NCBI RefSeq assembly: GCF_000760215.1
Contig: NZ_JNAW01000002.1
Coordinates: 714,300 to 778,299, forward strand
Reading direction: 5' to 3'
Source of the DNA: Prochlorococcus sp. MIT 0603
GTDB taxonomy: Bacteria; Cyanobacteriota; Cyanobacteriia; PCC-6307; Cyanobiaceae
DNA length: 64,000 nucleotides
The translations under genes were made by a program, and so were the position numbers. Positions 52,490 through 62,616 of the stretch are shown piece after piece. The first letter of the stretch is position 1, and every line of letters starts with the position of its first letter. The notes under the pieces are model-generated. The model was given only the letters and a program-made list of their open reading frames with translations. It was not told the origin of the DNA and did not search any database.

Positions 52490-52619
52490 GATTAAAAAGG
52501 CTCATTAATAAAGAGTAAGACGCTAAAGGTTCGAAGACCAGGATTTTTGTTGAAAAAAGCTTTTCCTTAAAAGAAATTGTGGCTAACAAGAAAAAGGAAC
52601 TTAAATATTCAATAAGAAT

Positions 52620-53198
52620 ATGAGCTTAAAAGCAATCGAATGTCCAGACGGCGTTTGTCATAGCCATCATGGAGGACATGCGGTGCCACGCACTGCAATG
52701 CAAAAAAATTTGCAAAATCACGGGAGAGAATGGTGCGAACGCCTTGCAGAGAGAATCTATGAAATGTCAGTTGACACTTATTCACAGACCGTAGTCCCAA
52801 GTTTACATGCATCTGGATGGCAAAGAAGGCATTTAGACTGGGAGTTTAAGCTAGCCGACAAAAGCTCAGAACCAGATGAAACGCTAGTAGAAGGGATTAT
52901 CAACGCTACTGAAAGCTTCCTTCGAAGCACTGAAGTTCACAAATTGTTTATTCAAGAACTAGTTCAAGGAACATTTGAAGAAGCAACTGAAGATCACTTA
53001 AAATCAAGATGCGTAAGAGCTATTATTGAAGATGAAATAATGAATATGCTTGAACAACGAAAAGAAGAGATTATAAATGGATTGTCGAAAAAACTCTTAG
53101 AAGGTTCAACGAAAGATTTAAACGTAGCAAGAAAATCAGCTCTAGAAAGTATCACAGAAGTTCAAAAGCTTCTCTTAAATCACAGTCAATCAATCTAG
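52620..53198 (+). CDS. Hypothetical His/Cys-rich protein
   Basis: This 192-residue protein has an N-terminal CPDGVCHSHHGGHAVPR segment, which could bind metal, and a long acidic helical remainder (HLDWEFKLADKSSEPDETLV, DEIMNMLEQRKEEIINGL). It looks like a conserved cyanobacterial protein; the function is unknown. It is divergent from the pnt genes. Confidence 0.65.
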   Translation: MSLKAIECPDGVCHSHHGGHAVPRTAMQKNLQNHGREWCERLAERIYEMSVDTYSQTVVPSLHASGWQRRHLDWEFKLADKSSEPDETLVEGIINATESFLRSTEVHKLFIQELVQGTFEEATEDHLKSRCVRAIIEDEIMNMLEQRKEEIINGLSKKLLEGSTKDLNVARKSALESITEVQKLLLNHSQSI

Positions 53199-53326
53199 AT
53201 AAGTCATACGTTAAGCAGATCAAAAGCCATAATGATAGTGTCTTTGAATCTATATATATTTTTTCTTAAGATTCCCAGAAGCCCAGTAAAATCGTTTAAC
53301 TTCTAAAGAATTCATTAAGACAATAA

Positions 53327-53365
53327 TTCTTTTTGTACTAAAAACTCACTCTTGTACAAAAAGAA
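53327..53365. repeat. 12-bp inverted repeat upstream of small gene
   Basis: TTCTTTTTGTAC (53327-53338) pairs perfectly with GTACAAAAAGAA (53354-53365), with a 15-base loop, ending about 50 bases before the next ATG. It could be a regulatory site or leader hairpin. Confidence 0.5.
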
Positions 53366-53415
53366 CATGTATTAATCCCTTTGACATGCAAAGGTAACCT
53401 CGTTGATATAATTTC

Positions 53416-53658
53416 ATGGAAATGCCCCTTGAAAGAAGGATCAGCATAGCCACCTGTTGGGCCTCTAGCAGAATTACTCTTTTAGATAGCATTGAACGCT
53501 ATGAAGACAGCTATGCACTAACGCAAGAGTTTCGCGAATGGATAATAAATTTAGAAGATCAAAATTATGATTTGAATTCTTCAGTTTTAAAAGTTCCAGA
53601 ATCATTTCATGCAACAAAAGATAGAATCCAAGAATCAGATGAACTTCTTGAGCTCTAA
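53416..53658 (+). CDS. DxxALxxEFxEW-family small protein, copy 3
   Basis: This is an 80-residue protein with core YEDSYALTQEFREWIINLED, then VLKVPESFHATKDR. It has the same pattern as the genes at 15571 and 26379, with an extra N-terminal part (MEMPLERRISIATCWASSRI). The function is unknown. Confidence 0.6.
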   Translation: MEMPLERRISIATCWASSRITLLDSIERYEDSYALTQEFREWIINLEDQNYDLNSSVLKVPESFHATKDRIQESDELLEL

Positions 53659-53777
53659 AAATACATTTTCATACTAAAAACTCATATATATAATCAACTT
53701 GTTGGATGATATAAATAATTTCTCACATAAAAATAATTTAAAATATAATAAGTAAAATTCTTATTAATATCAAAACC

Positions 53778-55133
53778 TTGTCTATAGAAAACCTAGTCAT
53801 AATAGGCTCAGGACCAGCAGGTTATACAGCTGCCATTTATGCGGCTCGAGCTAACCTCCAACCATTATTAGTAACTGGTTTTACAAGAGGTGGTATACCA
53901 GGTGGACAATTAATGAACACAACTTTCGTAGAAAATTACCCTGGGTTCCCAGATGGAATAATGGGTCCGGACTTAATGGACTTAATCAAAGCTCAAGCTC
54001 TTAGATGGGGAACTAACCTTTTAGAAATGGATGCAGACTATATAAATATTCAACAAAACCCATTTATAATTAAAACTTCTACAGAAGAAATAAGAACTCA
54101 TTCTTTAATTATCGCTACTGGTGCAAGTGCCAACAAATTAGGTGTTCCTAACGAGAGCAATTTTTGGAATAAAGGTATTAGTGCTTGTGCAATATGCGAT
54201 GGAGCTACACCACAATTTAGAAATGAAAGATTAGCAGTTGTTGGAGGTGGAGACTCAGCATGTGAAGAAGCAGTATATCTAACAAAGTATGGAAGCCAAG
54301 TTCACTTATTAGTTCGATCCAATCAACTTAAAGCTAGTAAAGCGATGGCAGATCGTGTAAAAGCTAATTCACAAATAACAATTCATTGGGAAACTGAATT
54401 AATTGATGTTCAAGGGGATAAATGGATAAAGACATTGAGCGTCAGAAATCTTAAAACTAAAGCCGAAAAAACACTTCAGGCAAAGGGACTTTTCTATGCC
54501 ATCGGCCATACACCAAATACTGATTTAATAAAAAATCAACTATCGATAAATTCAAATGGTTATATCAATACTCAACCTGGAAGACCAGAAACCTCTGTTG
54601 ATGGGGTTTTTGCTGCAGGTGATGTTGCAGACCCAGAATGGAGACAAGGGGTTACCGCTGCAGGGAGTGGCTGTAAAGCAGCACTAGCAGCCGAAAGATG
54701 GTTAACCGAGAAGAACCTTGCTTCTCTAATTACCAGGAAAAATGTAGATCCAGAAAATGCTGAGAAACAACTTGAGATCAAAACAGCAACAAAAGAAAAC
54801 TTTAACCCACATGCCTTTTGGCAAAAAGGGAGTTATGCCCTAAGGAAGCTTTATCATGAGAGTTCTCAACCAATTTTAGTAATCTATACATCCACAAACT
54901 GCGGCCCCTGCCACATTCTCAAACCTCAACTTAAAAGAGTCATTAAGGAGCTGGAAGGTAAAGTCCAAGCAATAGAAATAGATATAGATTCTGAACATGA
55001 AATTGCCAAGCAAGCTGGAGTAACAGGGACTCCAACAACTCAACTTTTCCTTAAGAAAGAGCTAAAAGCTCAATGGCAAGGAGTAAAACAAAGAAGTGTC
55101 TTCAAAGAAGAAATAGAAAAGTTTTTGACGTAA
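53778..55133 (+). CDS. trxB: NTRC-type thioredoxin reductase with fused thioredoxin
   Basis: This is a 451-residue fusion starting at TTG. The reductase part (residues 1-310) has the FAD site LVIIGSGPAGYTAAIYAARA, the redox pair in ISACAICDGATP and the NADPH motif VVGGGDSACEEAVYLTKYG. The C-terminal 110 residues are a thioredoxin domain with the CGPC site (STNCGPCHILKPQL). NADPH-driven reduction feeds the fused thioredoxin, which supports peroxiredoxins and enzymes of chlorophyll synthesis. Confidence 0.95.
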   Translation: MSIENLVIIGSGPAGYTAAIYAARANLQPLLVTGFTRGGIPGGQLMNTTFVENYPGFPDGIMGPDLMDLIKAQALRWGTNLLEMDADYINIQQNPFIIKTSTEEIRTHSLIIATGASANKLGVPNESNFWNKGISACAICDGATPQFRNERLAVVGGGDSACEEAVYLTKYGSQVHLLVRSNQLKASKAMADRVKANSQITIHWETELIDVQGDKWIKTLSVRNLKTKAEKTLQAKGLFYAIGHTPNTDLIKNQLSINSNGYINTQPGRPETSVDGVFAAGDVADPEWRQGVTAAGSGCKAALAAERWLTEKNLASLITRKNVDPENAEKQLEIKTATKENFNPHAFWQKGSYALRKLYHESSQPILVIYTSTNCGPCHILKPQLKRVIKELEGKVQAIEIDIDSEHEIAKQAGVTGTPTTQLFLKKELKAQWQGVKQRSVFKEEIEKFLT

Positions 55134-55147
55134 AAAGTCTGATTTTT

Positions 55148-55423
55148 TTATCGCCTTCGAGGACCACCAGGCTTGGCTCCACCCCTATTAGGACGACCTC
55201 CTCCTGCACCTGCATTTCTCTCTCTATAAGTTATTCTTCCCCTCGTAAGGTCATATGGACTTATCTCTACAAGAACTTTATCCCCCGCAAGAAGTTTGAT
55301 TCTAAATTTAGTAAGCTTTCCAGCTGCTCTACATAAGCATTGATGGCCAGCCGGCTGCTCAAGTGTGACTAAATAAAAGCCATTGCCTTGCTCTTTCTCA
55401 ATAACTCCTGATGTTTCAATCAT
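55148..55423 (-). CDS. infA: Translation initiation factor IF-1 (long form)
   Basis: This 91-residue IF-1 has the S1-like core: MIETSGVIEKEQGNGFYLVT, FRIKLLAGDKVLVEISPYDL, TRGRITYRERN. A Gly/Arg-rich tail (AGAGGGRPNRGGAKPGGPRR) extends the usual 72 residues. The tail is likely disordered and may bind nucleic acid. Confidence 0.9.
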   Translation of the reverse strand: MIETSGVIEKEQGNGFYLVTLEQPAGHQCLCRAAGKLTKFRIKLLAGDKVLVEISPYDLTRGRITYRERNAGAGGGRPNRGGAKPGGPRRR

Positions 55424-55494
55424 TCTTGTATTAGTGGATTGGAATACATAATCTTAATTCTATTTAAGCCTACCTTGTTTTTAATAGTTCATCA

Positions 55495-55713
55495 TTAGCA
55501 GTTCAAAACCTCTTGGAGCTCTCTAACTGTTTGCAATTGTCCATAGTAATAATTAGCAATAGCCCTCCTATCATTATCTTTCAATCCATCAAAGGCTTCA
55601 AATCCTACATTTCTCCAGAGCTGATTTCCACATGCTTTATCAAGCTCTTCAGTTGCTTCAACTGCCATATTTTCTAATCTTCGATTTAGATTCTTAACTT
55701 GAACAATTGACAT
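55495..55713 (-). CDS. Small hypothetical protein
   Basis: This 72-residue, helical, charged protein (LNRRLENMAVEATEELDKAC, RAIANYYYGQLQTVRELQEV) has two Cys. It is unrecognised and co-directional with infA and ycf39. Confidence 0.6.
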   Translation of the reverse strand: MSIVQVKNLNRRLENMAVEATEELDKACGNQLWRNVGFEAFDGLKDNDRRAIANYYYGQLQTVRELQEVLNC

Positions 55714-55781
55714 AAAAAATCATCGTCTTGTTTAATAGTACAAACAAACTATTCTTTTTCAAGTAAGTTGTTGGCCATTGC

Positions 55782-56744
55782 TCAGAAAGGAAGTTTTTTT
55801 CTCTGCTCTTTGCTTAAATCAGCTTCCATTTCGCGCAGACGCTTGAGGATGACTCCATAATATTCTTTTATGTAAGATTCCAAATTTGTTGTCAGTGCTG
55901 GATCTAAATCAAAATCTTTATAGGTATCTTCCATTGGTGCATCTAGCTTCATACCACTTCCGCTGACATCAGCAAAAGAAAGTCTTTCAGCTACATTTAA
56001 AGACGCCTGAAAAAAAGAAACTAATGTTTTAGCGATGGCTATAAGAAAAGGTGAGACTCTTAAAATTTTTGCTTTCTTGTCACTAAAACCCTCGCACAAT
56101 TTAACGACTTCCTCACTCTTCCATGACTTAGGACCAACCAACGGATAACTTCGTCTAATTGTTTGAGGCCTTTCCAAGGCTGCGACAGCAAAAGCTGCCA
56201 TGTCCTGAGTATTCATATAAGCAATTTCACTGGCATTACCACTTATCCAGACTGGTTGGTTATCCAAAATAGGTATGGCAAATTGGCCTATTACACCCTG
56301 CATAAAAGCCGCTCCTTGCAAAATCGTGAAATCCAAAGAAGATTCCTCTAAAAGTTTTTCAGTGCAATACTTAATATCCATTAAAGGCACATTTCTGAAT
56401 TGCTCTGCAGCTAAAAGTGAAAGAAAAACAACCCTTTTAACGCCTACAGACTCACAGGCTCTAAAAAGATTTAATTTGCCTTGCCAATCTGTTTCATAAA
56501 CACTTCTTGGATCATCAGGCCTGCTTGTAGCTGCATCTATTACAGCGTCAATTCCACTCAATGCATACTCAAGATCTTTAGGATTCAATAAATCACCTTG
56601 AGTCAACTCACACCCCCATTCTTGGAGGTAAGAAGCTTTTCGAGGTCTCCTGACCATGCATCTAACTTGGATGCCAGAATCAATAGCCTTTTTGGCTATC
56701 TGCCTTCCAAGTGTGCCGGTTCCACCAATAATTAAAGCCTTCAT
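55782..56744 (-). CDS. ycf39: NmrA/SDR-type protein (Ycf39-like)
   Basis: From the Met at 56744 this is 320 aa. The N-terminal Rossmann motif KALIIGGTGTLGRQIAKKAI fits a NAD(P)-binding NmrA-type protein. The rest (FRACESVGVKRVVFLSLLAA, YPLVGPKSWKSEEVVKLCEG) is like Ycf39, which works with Hli proteins in early photosystem II assembly. It is co-directional with petM upstream. Confidence 0.9.
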   Translation of the reverse strand: MKALIIGGTGTLGRQIAKKAIDSGIQVRCMVRRPRKASYLQEWGCELTQGDLLNPKDLEYALSGIDAVIDAATSRPDDPRSVYETDWQGKLNLFRACESVGVKRVVFLSLLAAEQFRNVPLMDIKYCTEKLLEESSLDFTILQGAAFMQGVIGQFAIPILDNQPVWISGNASEIAYMNTQDMAAFAVAALERPQTIRRSYPLVGPKSWKSEEVVKLCEGFSDKKAKILRVSPFLIAIAKTLVSFFQASLNVAERLSFADVSGSGMKLDAPMEDTYKDFDLDPALTTNLESYIKEYYGVILKRLREMEADLSKEQRKKLPF

Positions 56745-56803
56745 CCCTGTGATCATTTCCAGTCAGAAGCTTAATAGCAAGGAGTCAATAAATGTGGGAA
56801 AAA

Positions 56804-56902
56804 TCATTTACCCTGAATTTTAAGCAAAAATGCGCCGCCTAAAAGTCCTACAGGAATCAACACCCAAAAGATTGCAGCCGTTCCAAAAATCTCTGAAGCC
56901 AT
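56804..56902 (-). CDS. petM: Cytochrome b6f subunit PetM (VII)
   Basis: This short 32-residue frame reads [20 protein letters not shown] followed by [12 protein letters not shown]. It has one membrane span and matches the PetM subunit of the cytochrome b6f complex. Confidence 0.9.
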   Translation of the reverse strand: MASEIFGTAAIFWVLIPVGLLGGAFLLKIQGK

Positions 56903-57113
56903 TTAAACATTTTTTATCATAATAACCATTTAACCCTCATAGGATATAAAACCCCAAGCTATTGGGCTTAATAGCAATAAATGCTTAATTTAAGAGAGGA
57001 CCTATTCCATAAGCTCTTTTAGGGAAGTAGCTCCTATAATATTATTAATAAAAAATTTGAAAATAAAAACCTAAAACCAACTTCACCCTAATCCCCCCAG
57101 AGCAAGTATCTCA

Positions 57114-58100
57114 TTGGATCCTCATCAAACGAAAGCATCAAAAAATTCTTTTTCTACAGATAATCCCAACTGGGGAAAACACCATTTCTGGAATTGGAAT
57201 AATTTCTACTGCCATTGGAGAGTGCTGGGATCAACAAACAAACAACCTCTAGTTTTGATACATGGGTTTGGCGCCAGCAGCTCTCACTGGAGATCGAACG
57301 CAGATTTCTTTGTTCAAAAAGGTTTTCGAGTTTATGCATTAGATCTAATTGGATTTGGGAAATCAGAGCAACCAGGACCAAACAAAATCAAAAAGTTGGA
57401 TAATTATTTTTGGTCTATGCAAATAGCTGCATTTCTTCAAAACATTGTTGAAACTCATAAAAACGGCAAGGCAATACTTTTGGGTAATTCACTTGGCGCT
57501 CTTACTGCCATAACAACTGCAGCGTTTTATCCAGAACTTGTTGGCCCAGTAATTGCAGAGCCTTTACCTGACCCAGCTTTAATTAATAGCAATAATTTCA
57601 AATCACCTCATTGGTTTTTATTAATTAAAAAAAATCTACTGAATATTTTTTTCAGACTCTTTCCTTTAGAGCTATTAATTCCTTTAATTGTTAAATCTAA
57701 TCTAATTAACTTAGCTCTACAAGCTGCATACTATAACTCTATAAAAAAAGACAATGAATTAAAAAGAATTGTTAGTGAACCGGCCAAAAGGAATTCTGCA
57801 CCAAGAGCTCTTAGAGCTATGTGTATTGGCATGGCAACAAGAAATAAAGAGCACACTGCCCCTTTTTTATTAGATCGAATTAATTCAATGCCAAATCACT
57901 CGCCCATTCTTCTTGCTTGGGGTAGAGAAGATAAGTTTGTACCTCTTCGCATTGGACAGGGACTAAAAAATCAATACCCTTGGCTGGATTTATTTATTTT
58001 AGAAAATACAGGCCATTGTCCTCATGATGAATCATCTAGAAACTTCAATAATTACATTTTAAATTGGTTGAAAAATCATTTGGAAGGATATATACAATAA
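57114..58100 (+). CDS. Alpha/beta-fold hydrolase
   Basis: This 328-residue protein has a TTG start. It has [20 protein letters not shown] (oxyanion) and the nucleophile elbow [39 protein letters not shown] (Asp) and [13 protein letters not shown] (His) complete the catalytic triad. The substrate is unknown. The ilvN gene starts 6 bases after its stop. Confidence 0.9.
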   Translation: MDPHQTKASKNSFSTDNPNWGKHHFWNWNNFYCHWRVLGSTNKQPLVLIHGFGASSSHWRSNADFFVQKGFRVYALDLIGFGKSEQPGPNKIKKLDNYFWSMQIAAFLQNIVETHKNGKAILLGNSLGALTAITTAAFYPELVGPVIAEPLPDPALINSNNFKSPHWFLLIKKNLLNIFFRLFPLELLIPLIVKSNLINLALQAAYYNSIKKDNELKRIVSEPAKRNSAPRALRAMCIGMATRNKEHTAPFLLDRINSMPNHSPILLAWGREDKFVPLRIGQGLKNQYPWLDLFILENTGHCPHDESSRNFNNYILNWLKNHLEGYIQ

Positions 58101-58105
58101 GAACC

Positions 58106-58636
58106 ATGAAGCATACTCTTTCAGTTCTAGTTGAAGATCAATCAGGTGCTCTTAGCAGAATATCTGGGCTATTTGCTCGAAGAGGCTTCAATATTGATAG
58201 CCTTGCTGTTGGCCCTGCAGAAGCTCCTGGAATATCCCGTTTAACAATGGTAGTGGAGGGTGACGATAGAACTCTGCAACAAATGACAAAGCAATTAGAC
58301 AAGTTGGTAAATGTTCTCAATGTAATAGATCTAACAACATTACCTGCAGTTGAAAGAGAGTTAATGTTGTTAAAAGTTTCAGCGAATAATGAACATAGAT
58401 CAAGCATTCTAGATCTAGTTCAGGTTTTCAGGGCAAAAGTTGTTGATGTTTCAAACAATGCCCTTACCTTGGAGGTAGTAGGTGACCCTGGAAAGCTTGT
58501 AGCCCTTGAAAAGCTTTTAGAGCCTTATGGGATTCTTGAAATAGCACGAACAGGGAAAGTAGCATTAGAGCGAGCTTCAGGGATCAATACAGAACTTTTA
58601 AAGTCATCTTCAAAAAGCAAAAATCTACCTAGCTGA
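58106..58636 (+). CDS. ilvN: Acetolactate synthase small (regulatory) subunit
   Basis: This is 176 residues from the ATG at 58106. It has an N-terminal ACT domain ([40 protein letters not shown]) and a C-terminal domain with [20 protein letters not shown]. It controls the catalytic IlvB subunit through valine feedback in branched-chain amino acid synthesis. Confidence 0.95.
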   Translation: MKHTLSVLVEDQSGALSRISGLFARRGFNIDSLAVGPAEAPGISRLTMVVEGDDRTLQQMTKQLDKLVNVLNVIDLTTLPAVERELMLLKVSANNEHRSSILDLVQVFRAKVVDVSNNALTLEVVGDPGKLVALEKLLEPYGILEIARTGKVALERASGINTELLKSSSKSKNLPS

Positions 58637-58650
58637 AAATATACTTTCAA

Positions 58651-59334
58651 TTAATTTCTTATTCTTTTAATACTTAAAATAACATCGCCTTCTTCTATTA
58701 AATCAATAACATTCATTCCTTTGACAACTTTACCAAATACTGAGTATCTACCATCAAGCTCTGGCAAATCCTTTAGGGCAATATTAAACTCCATATTTGC
58801 TGAATTTAGTCCAATTGATCTAGCCATAGACAAAGAACCTCGTCTATGAGTTAAAACAATGCGCTTGAAATCATCACTCATAAAGATAAGTTCATTGTAA
58901 CGTGGTATATCTTCTCCTCTGATTTTTATTTCTAAAGGTATATTCTTTAAAGCTATGCTTTTATTATTAATATAACTTTGATTTTCTAGCTTAGCATCAA
59001 GATCTAAATTATATTTATGTCCTTGATATCCTCCTCTAACTATATAAGGAAAAGGGTCCTTTATGACATTATTAAAATAACTTCCATCATATAAGCTTCT
59101 ATCAACTAAAGAAAGAAAGTTAGTAGAGGTAAGTGGAGCAGATTTACCATCTAATTGCAAAACTACTTCACCTCTATTTGTTATCATTTGCACATTTATT
59201 ATTTGATCTATGCATTTATTACCTTCTTTCAAACAAAAGTCTTTAGATGTTTTCCTTACAGGGACAGCACATCCAAAAACACTTAATAGAGATAATAATC
59301 CAATAAAGTATTTAAGGATGAAAACTAACCTCAT
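58651..59334 (-). CDS. Cyclophilin-type peptidyl-prolyl isomerase, probable lipoprotein
   Basis: This 227-residue protein has an N-terminal signal with a Cys at residue 22 (LLSLLSVFGCAVP), a probable lipobox. The cyclophilin domain that follows has MITNRGEVVLQLDGKSAPLT, FLSLVDRSLYDGSYFNNVI and GSLSMARSIGLNSANMEFNI. It likely assists folding at the periplasmic or lumenal side. Confidence 0.88.
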   Translation of the reverse strand: MRLVFILKYFIGLLSLLSVFGCAVPVRKTSKDFCLKEGNKCIDQIINVQMITNRGEVVLQLDGKSAPLTSTNFLSLVDRSLYDGSYFNNVIKDPFPYIVRGGYQGHKYNLDLDAKLENQSYINNKSIALKNIPLEIKIRGEDIPRYNELIFMSDDFKRIVLTHRRGSLSMARSIGLNSANMEFNIALKDLPELDGRYSVFGKVVKGMNVIDLIEEGDVILSIKRIRN

Positions 59335-59358
59335 GAATTTGGTATGAATTTTCTCACT

Positions 59359-59940
59359 CTAATTTGACAAGCCTTCTAAGTTTACTTTTAAGAACCTAGC
59401 TAATTCTGCACCCTCCTGTTCTAACATCAAAAGAGGCTGGGGACCCCCAACTGGACTAATTGGCAGATCATTCCTACCTTTCAGTCTTAAACAAATTCTT
59501 CTTCTAGGATTAAAGCCTTCTCTAATCTCCAACTTAACTGCCTGAATTTCTTCAATTGATACTTGAACAACAATTTCCTTGAAAAAACCTTGCCTGGAAA
59601 TAGAAAGAACACCTTTCTCTTTATCAAATCGATTAAAGCCAGAACCATAATCAACTTTAATTAATGCCCACAAATAAGCTGCAATAGAAGTTCCTAAAAC
59701 TCCATAAAAACCCATGAACAAGCCTTGTGGCACAAATATCAATGTCGCCGCATTGCCCAAAGGCAAGAAATCTTTGCCGAAATAACTTGATAGCGCAGCA
59801 AGAGAAAAACCAATCCCTCCGATTGTTAAAAGTGTTGCAACTATGTAATTAGAGTTTTTCCTTGAACCTTTAACAATTTGTTCAAGAAATTTTTCAGAAG
59901 GCTCCACCGTATTAAGGGAGGGTTGAAGATCGGCTGACAT
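59359..59940 (-). CDS. ycf4: Photosystem I assembly protein Ycf4
   Basis: This 193-residue protein has two spans (NYIVATLLTIGGIGFSLAAL and ATLIFVPQGLFMGFYGVLGT). The polar domain has VSIEEIQAVKLEIREGFNPR and ISPVGGPQPLLMLEQEGAEL, a Ycf4 signature. It lies head-to-head with psbD, a common Prochlorococcus order. Confidence 0.95.
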   Translation of the reverse strand: MSADLQPSLNTVEPSEKFLEQIVKGSRKNSNYIVATLLTIGGIGFSLAALSSYFGKDFLPLGNAATLIFVPQGLFMGFYGVLGTSIAAYLWALIKVDYGSGFNRFDKEKGVLSISRQGFFKEIVVQVSIEEIQAVKLEIREGFNPRRRICLRLKGRNDLPISPVGGPQPLLMLEQEGAELARFLKVNLEGLSN

Positions 59941-60116
59941 AACTGTTCACAACTGAAAGTATTGTCTAATAAACAGGCCGAAAAAACATAAAAAGGTATT
60001 TCTTTGTTTGATTCGCAATACAACAACGGATTTCATCTGATAAAAATTTCCCCCGTCTTGCCTTGGTAATTGTTAAAGTCTCGGGCGTATCCCAAAAGCT
60101 CAGCAACGTTGCTCTC

Positions 60117-61193
60117 ATGACGATAGCTGTTGGTAGCGCCCAAGAAAGAGGATGGTTTGACGTCCTTGATGACTGGCTTAAGCGCGACCGATTCGTATTT
60201 GTTGGTTGGTCTGGTCTTCTTCTCTTCCCTACTGCCTATTTGGCTATAGGTGGATGGTTTTTAGGCACAACTTTCGTAACTTCCTGGTACACACATGGTG
60301 TTGCCAGCTCTTATCTAGAAGGATGTAATTTCCTCACTGCTGCTGTTAGTACTCCTGGCGACGCCATGGGTCACAGCCTTTTGTTCCTATGGGGACCAGA
60401 GGCTCAAGGCAGCCTTGTTCGTTGGCTTCAACTTGGCGGACTATGGAATTTCGTTGTTCTACATGGTGCATTCAGCCTCATTGGCTTCATGCTACGTCAG
60501 TTTGAAATTGCAAGGCTTGTAGGCATTAGACCTTATAACGCTCTAGCTTTTTCAGCTGTTATAGCTGTGTATTCAGCTTGTTTCCTTATTTATCCTTTAG
60601 GGCAACATAGTTGGTTCTTTGCTCCTTCTTTTGGGGTGGCAGCTATTTTCCGTTTCATCTTATTTATACAAGGCTTCCATAACATCACCCTCAATCCATT
60701 TCATATGATGGGTGTTGCTGGAATACTTGGTGGAGCACTTCTTTGTGCTATTCACGGCGCAACTGTTCAAAACACCCTTTACGAAGACACTAGTGTCTAT
60801 TCTGGAGGCAAAGCTCAAAGTACTACTTTCAGAGCTTTTGACCCTACCCAAGAAGAAGAGACTTACTCCATGATCACTGCTAATAGGTTCTGGAGTCAGA
60901 TTTTTGGTATTGCTTTTTCAAACAAACGTTTTCTTCACTTCCTAATGCTCTTCGTGCCTGTTATGGGCATGTGGTGCGCCGCAATTGGCATCGTTGGTCT
61001 TGCTCTTAACTTAAGAGCTTATGACTTCGTTAGTCAGGAAATTAGAGCTGCTGAAGACCCAGAGTTTGAAACGTTCTATACAAAAAACATACTTTTGAAT
61101 GAAGGTATGAGAGCCTGGATGTCTTCTGTGGACCAGCCACACGAAAACTTTGTATTCCCTGAGGAGGTACTCCCACGTGGAAACGCCCTTTAA
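60117..61193 (+). CDS. psbD: Photosystem II D2 protein
   Basis: This is 358 residues from the ATG at 60117 ([20 protein letters not shown]). Five spans carry the P680/iron ligands in [40 protein letters not shown] and [20 protein letters not shown]. With D1 it forms the PSII core. The frame is open 18 codons upstream, but the conserved N-terminus starts here. The end overlaps psbC. Confidence 0.97.
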   Translation: MTIAVGSAQERGWFDVLDDWLKRDRFVFVGWSGLLLFPTAYLAIGGWFLGTTFVTSWYTHGVASSYLEGCNFLTAAVSTPGDAMGHSLLFLWGPEAQGSLVRWLQLGGLWNFVVLHGAFSLIGFMLRQFEIARLVGIRPYNALAFSAVIAVYSACFLIYPLGQHSWFFAPSFGVAAIFRFILFIQGFHNITLNPFHMMGVAGILGGALLCAIHGATVQNTLYEDTSVYSGGKAQSTTFRAFDPTQEEETYSMITANRFWSQIFGIAFSNKRFLHFLMLFVPVMGMWCAAIGIVGLALNLRAYDFVSQEIRAAEDPEFETFYTKNILLNEGMRAWMSSVDQPHENFVFPEEVLPRGNAL

Positions 61194-62559
61194 TAACCTT
61201 TTAAAAGCTCCTAATCAGAGCATTGAGGAAACTGGCTATGCCTGGTATGTAGGCAATGCTCGTCTAATCAATCTCTCTGGAAAACTATTAGGTGCTCATA
61301 TTGCTCACACAGGACTTATGGTCTTTTGGGCTGGAGCAATGATGCTTTATGAGGTGAGCCATTTCACCTTTGACAAGCCTATGTGGGAGCAAGGTTTAAT
61401 CCTTCTTCCTCATGTAGCCATGTTTGGCTATGGAATAGGCCCTGGCGGAGAAGTAGTAGATATAATGCCTTATTTCCAAGCTGGTGTTATTCACCTTGTT
61501 TCATCAGCAATTCTTGGATTCGGTGGGATTTATCACTCTCTCGCAGGACCTGAAAAATTAGAAGAAGAGTTTCCATTCTTTTCAACTGATTGGCGTGACA
61601 AAGATCAAATGACAACCATTCTAGGTCGTCATTTATGTGTTCTTGGTCTTGGTGCAATAGCTTTTTCTATCAACTGGCAATTCCTAGGAGGTCTCTATGA
61701 CACTTGGGCTCCAGGTGGTGGTGAAGTGCGCTTAATTACACCTACAACTGATCCAGGGATTATCTTTGGATATCTTTTCCAAACCCCATGGGGAGGAGGA
61801 GGCAATATGGTTGGTGTTAATTCAGTCGAAGACATAGTTGGTGGCCACTATTACCTTGGAATAATTGAACTAATAGGTGGTCATTTCCATATGCAAACAA
61901 AACCATTCGGCTGGGCTCGTAGAGCTTTTATTTGGAATGGTGAAGCATTACTTAGTTATGCGTTAGGTGGATTATGTGTTGCAAGTTTCTATGCTTCAAC
62001 CTTCGTTTGGTTTAACAACACTGCCTATCCATCTGAGTTTTATGGCCCAACAAATGCTGAAGCTTCACAGGCCCAAAGCTTTACATTCCTTGTAAGGGAC
62101 CAAAGGATTGGAGCAAATGTTGGAACAACTATGGGTCCAACTGGTTTAGGTAAATACCTAATGCGTTCACCTACTGGAGAAATTATCTTTGGTGGAGAAA
62201 CTATGCGTTTCTGGGATTTCCGTGGACCATGGCTTGAGCCACTAAGAGGAGAGAATGGATTAAGTCTTGACAAAATCCAAAATGATATTCAGCCTTGGCA
62301 AGTGCGTCGAGCTGCTGAATATATGACTCATGCACCTAATGCTTCTATCAACTCTGTTGGTGGAATTATTACTGAGCCCAATGCGGTTAACTTCGTTAAT
62401 CTTCGCCAATGGCTAGCATCAGCTCATTTCTTCCTTGGTTGGTTTACCTTTATAGGCCATCTTTGGCATGCCGGTAGAGCAAGAGCAGCTGCAGGTGGTT
62501 TCGAAAAAGGTATTGATCGCAAAACTGAGCCTGCGCTTTCCATGCCTGACTTAGACTAA
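61177..62559 (+). CDS. psbC: Photosystem II CP43 protein
   Basis: This is 460 residues from the GTG at 61177 inside psbD (17-base overlap), the usual cyanobacterial start. The six-span core antenna has His-bearing spans and the large lumenal loop with [20 protein letters not shown], whose Arg and Glu help the Mn cluster. It shares ancestry with the Pcb proteins of the island at 8-14 kb. Confidence 0.97.
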   Translation: METPFNNLLKAPNQSIEETGYAWYVGNARLINLSGKLLGAHIAHTGLMVFWAGAMMLYEVSHFTFDKPMWEQGLILLPHVAMFGYGIGPGGEVVDIMPYFQAGVIHLVSSAILGFGGIYHSLAGPEKLEEEFPFFSTDWRDKDQMTTILGRHLCVLGLGAIAFSINWQFLGGLYDTWAPGGGEVRLITPTTDPGIIFGYLFQTPWGGGGNMVGVNSVEDIVGGHYYLGIIELIGGHFHMQTKPFGWARRAFIWNGEALLSYALGGLCVASFYASTFVWFNNTAYPSEFYGPTNAEASQAQSFTFLVRDQRIGANVGTTMGPTGLGKYLMRSPTGEIIFGGETMRFWDFRGPWLEPLRGENGLSLDKIQNDIQPWQVRRAAEYMTHAPNASINSVGGIITEPNAVNFVNLRQWLASAHFFLGWFTFIGHLWHAGRARAAAGGFEKGIDRKTEPALSMPDLD

Positions 62560-62581
62560 AGAAAAATAATTTTTCTTTCAT

Positions 62582-62616
62582 AAAAAAAGCCTCCATTAAA
62601 CATGGAGGCTTTTTTT
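62582..62616. terminator. Bidirectional terminator between psbC and maf
   Basis: The arms 62582-62595 and 62603-62616 pair perfectly over 14 bp with a GCCTCCA/TGGAGGC core and A7/T7 flanks. The 3' arm overlaps the stop codon of the maf gene (62615-62617). Confidence 0.93.
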
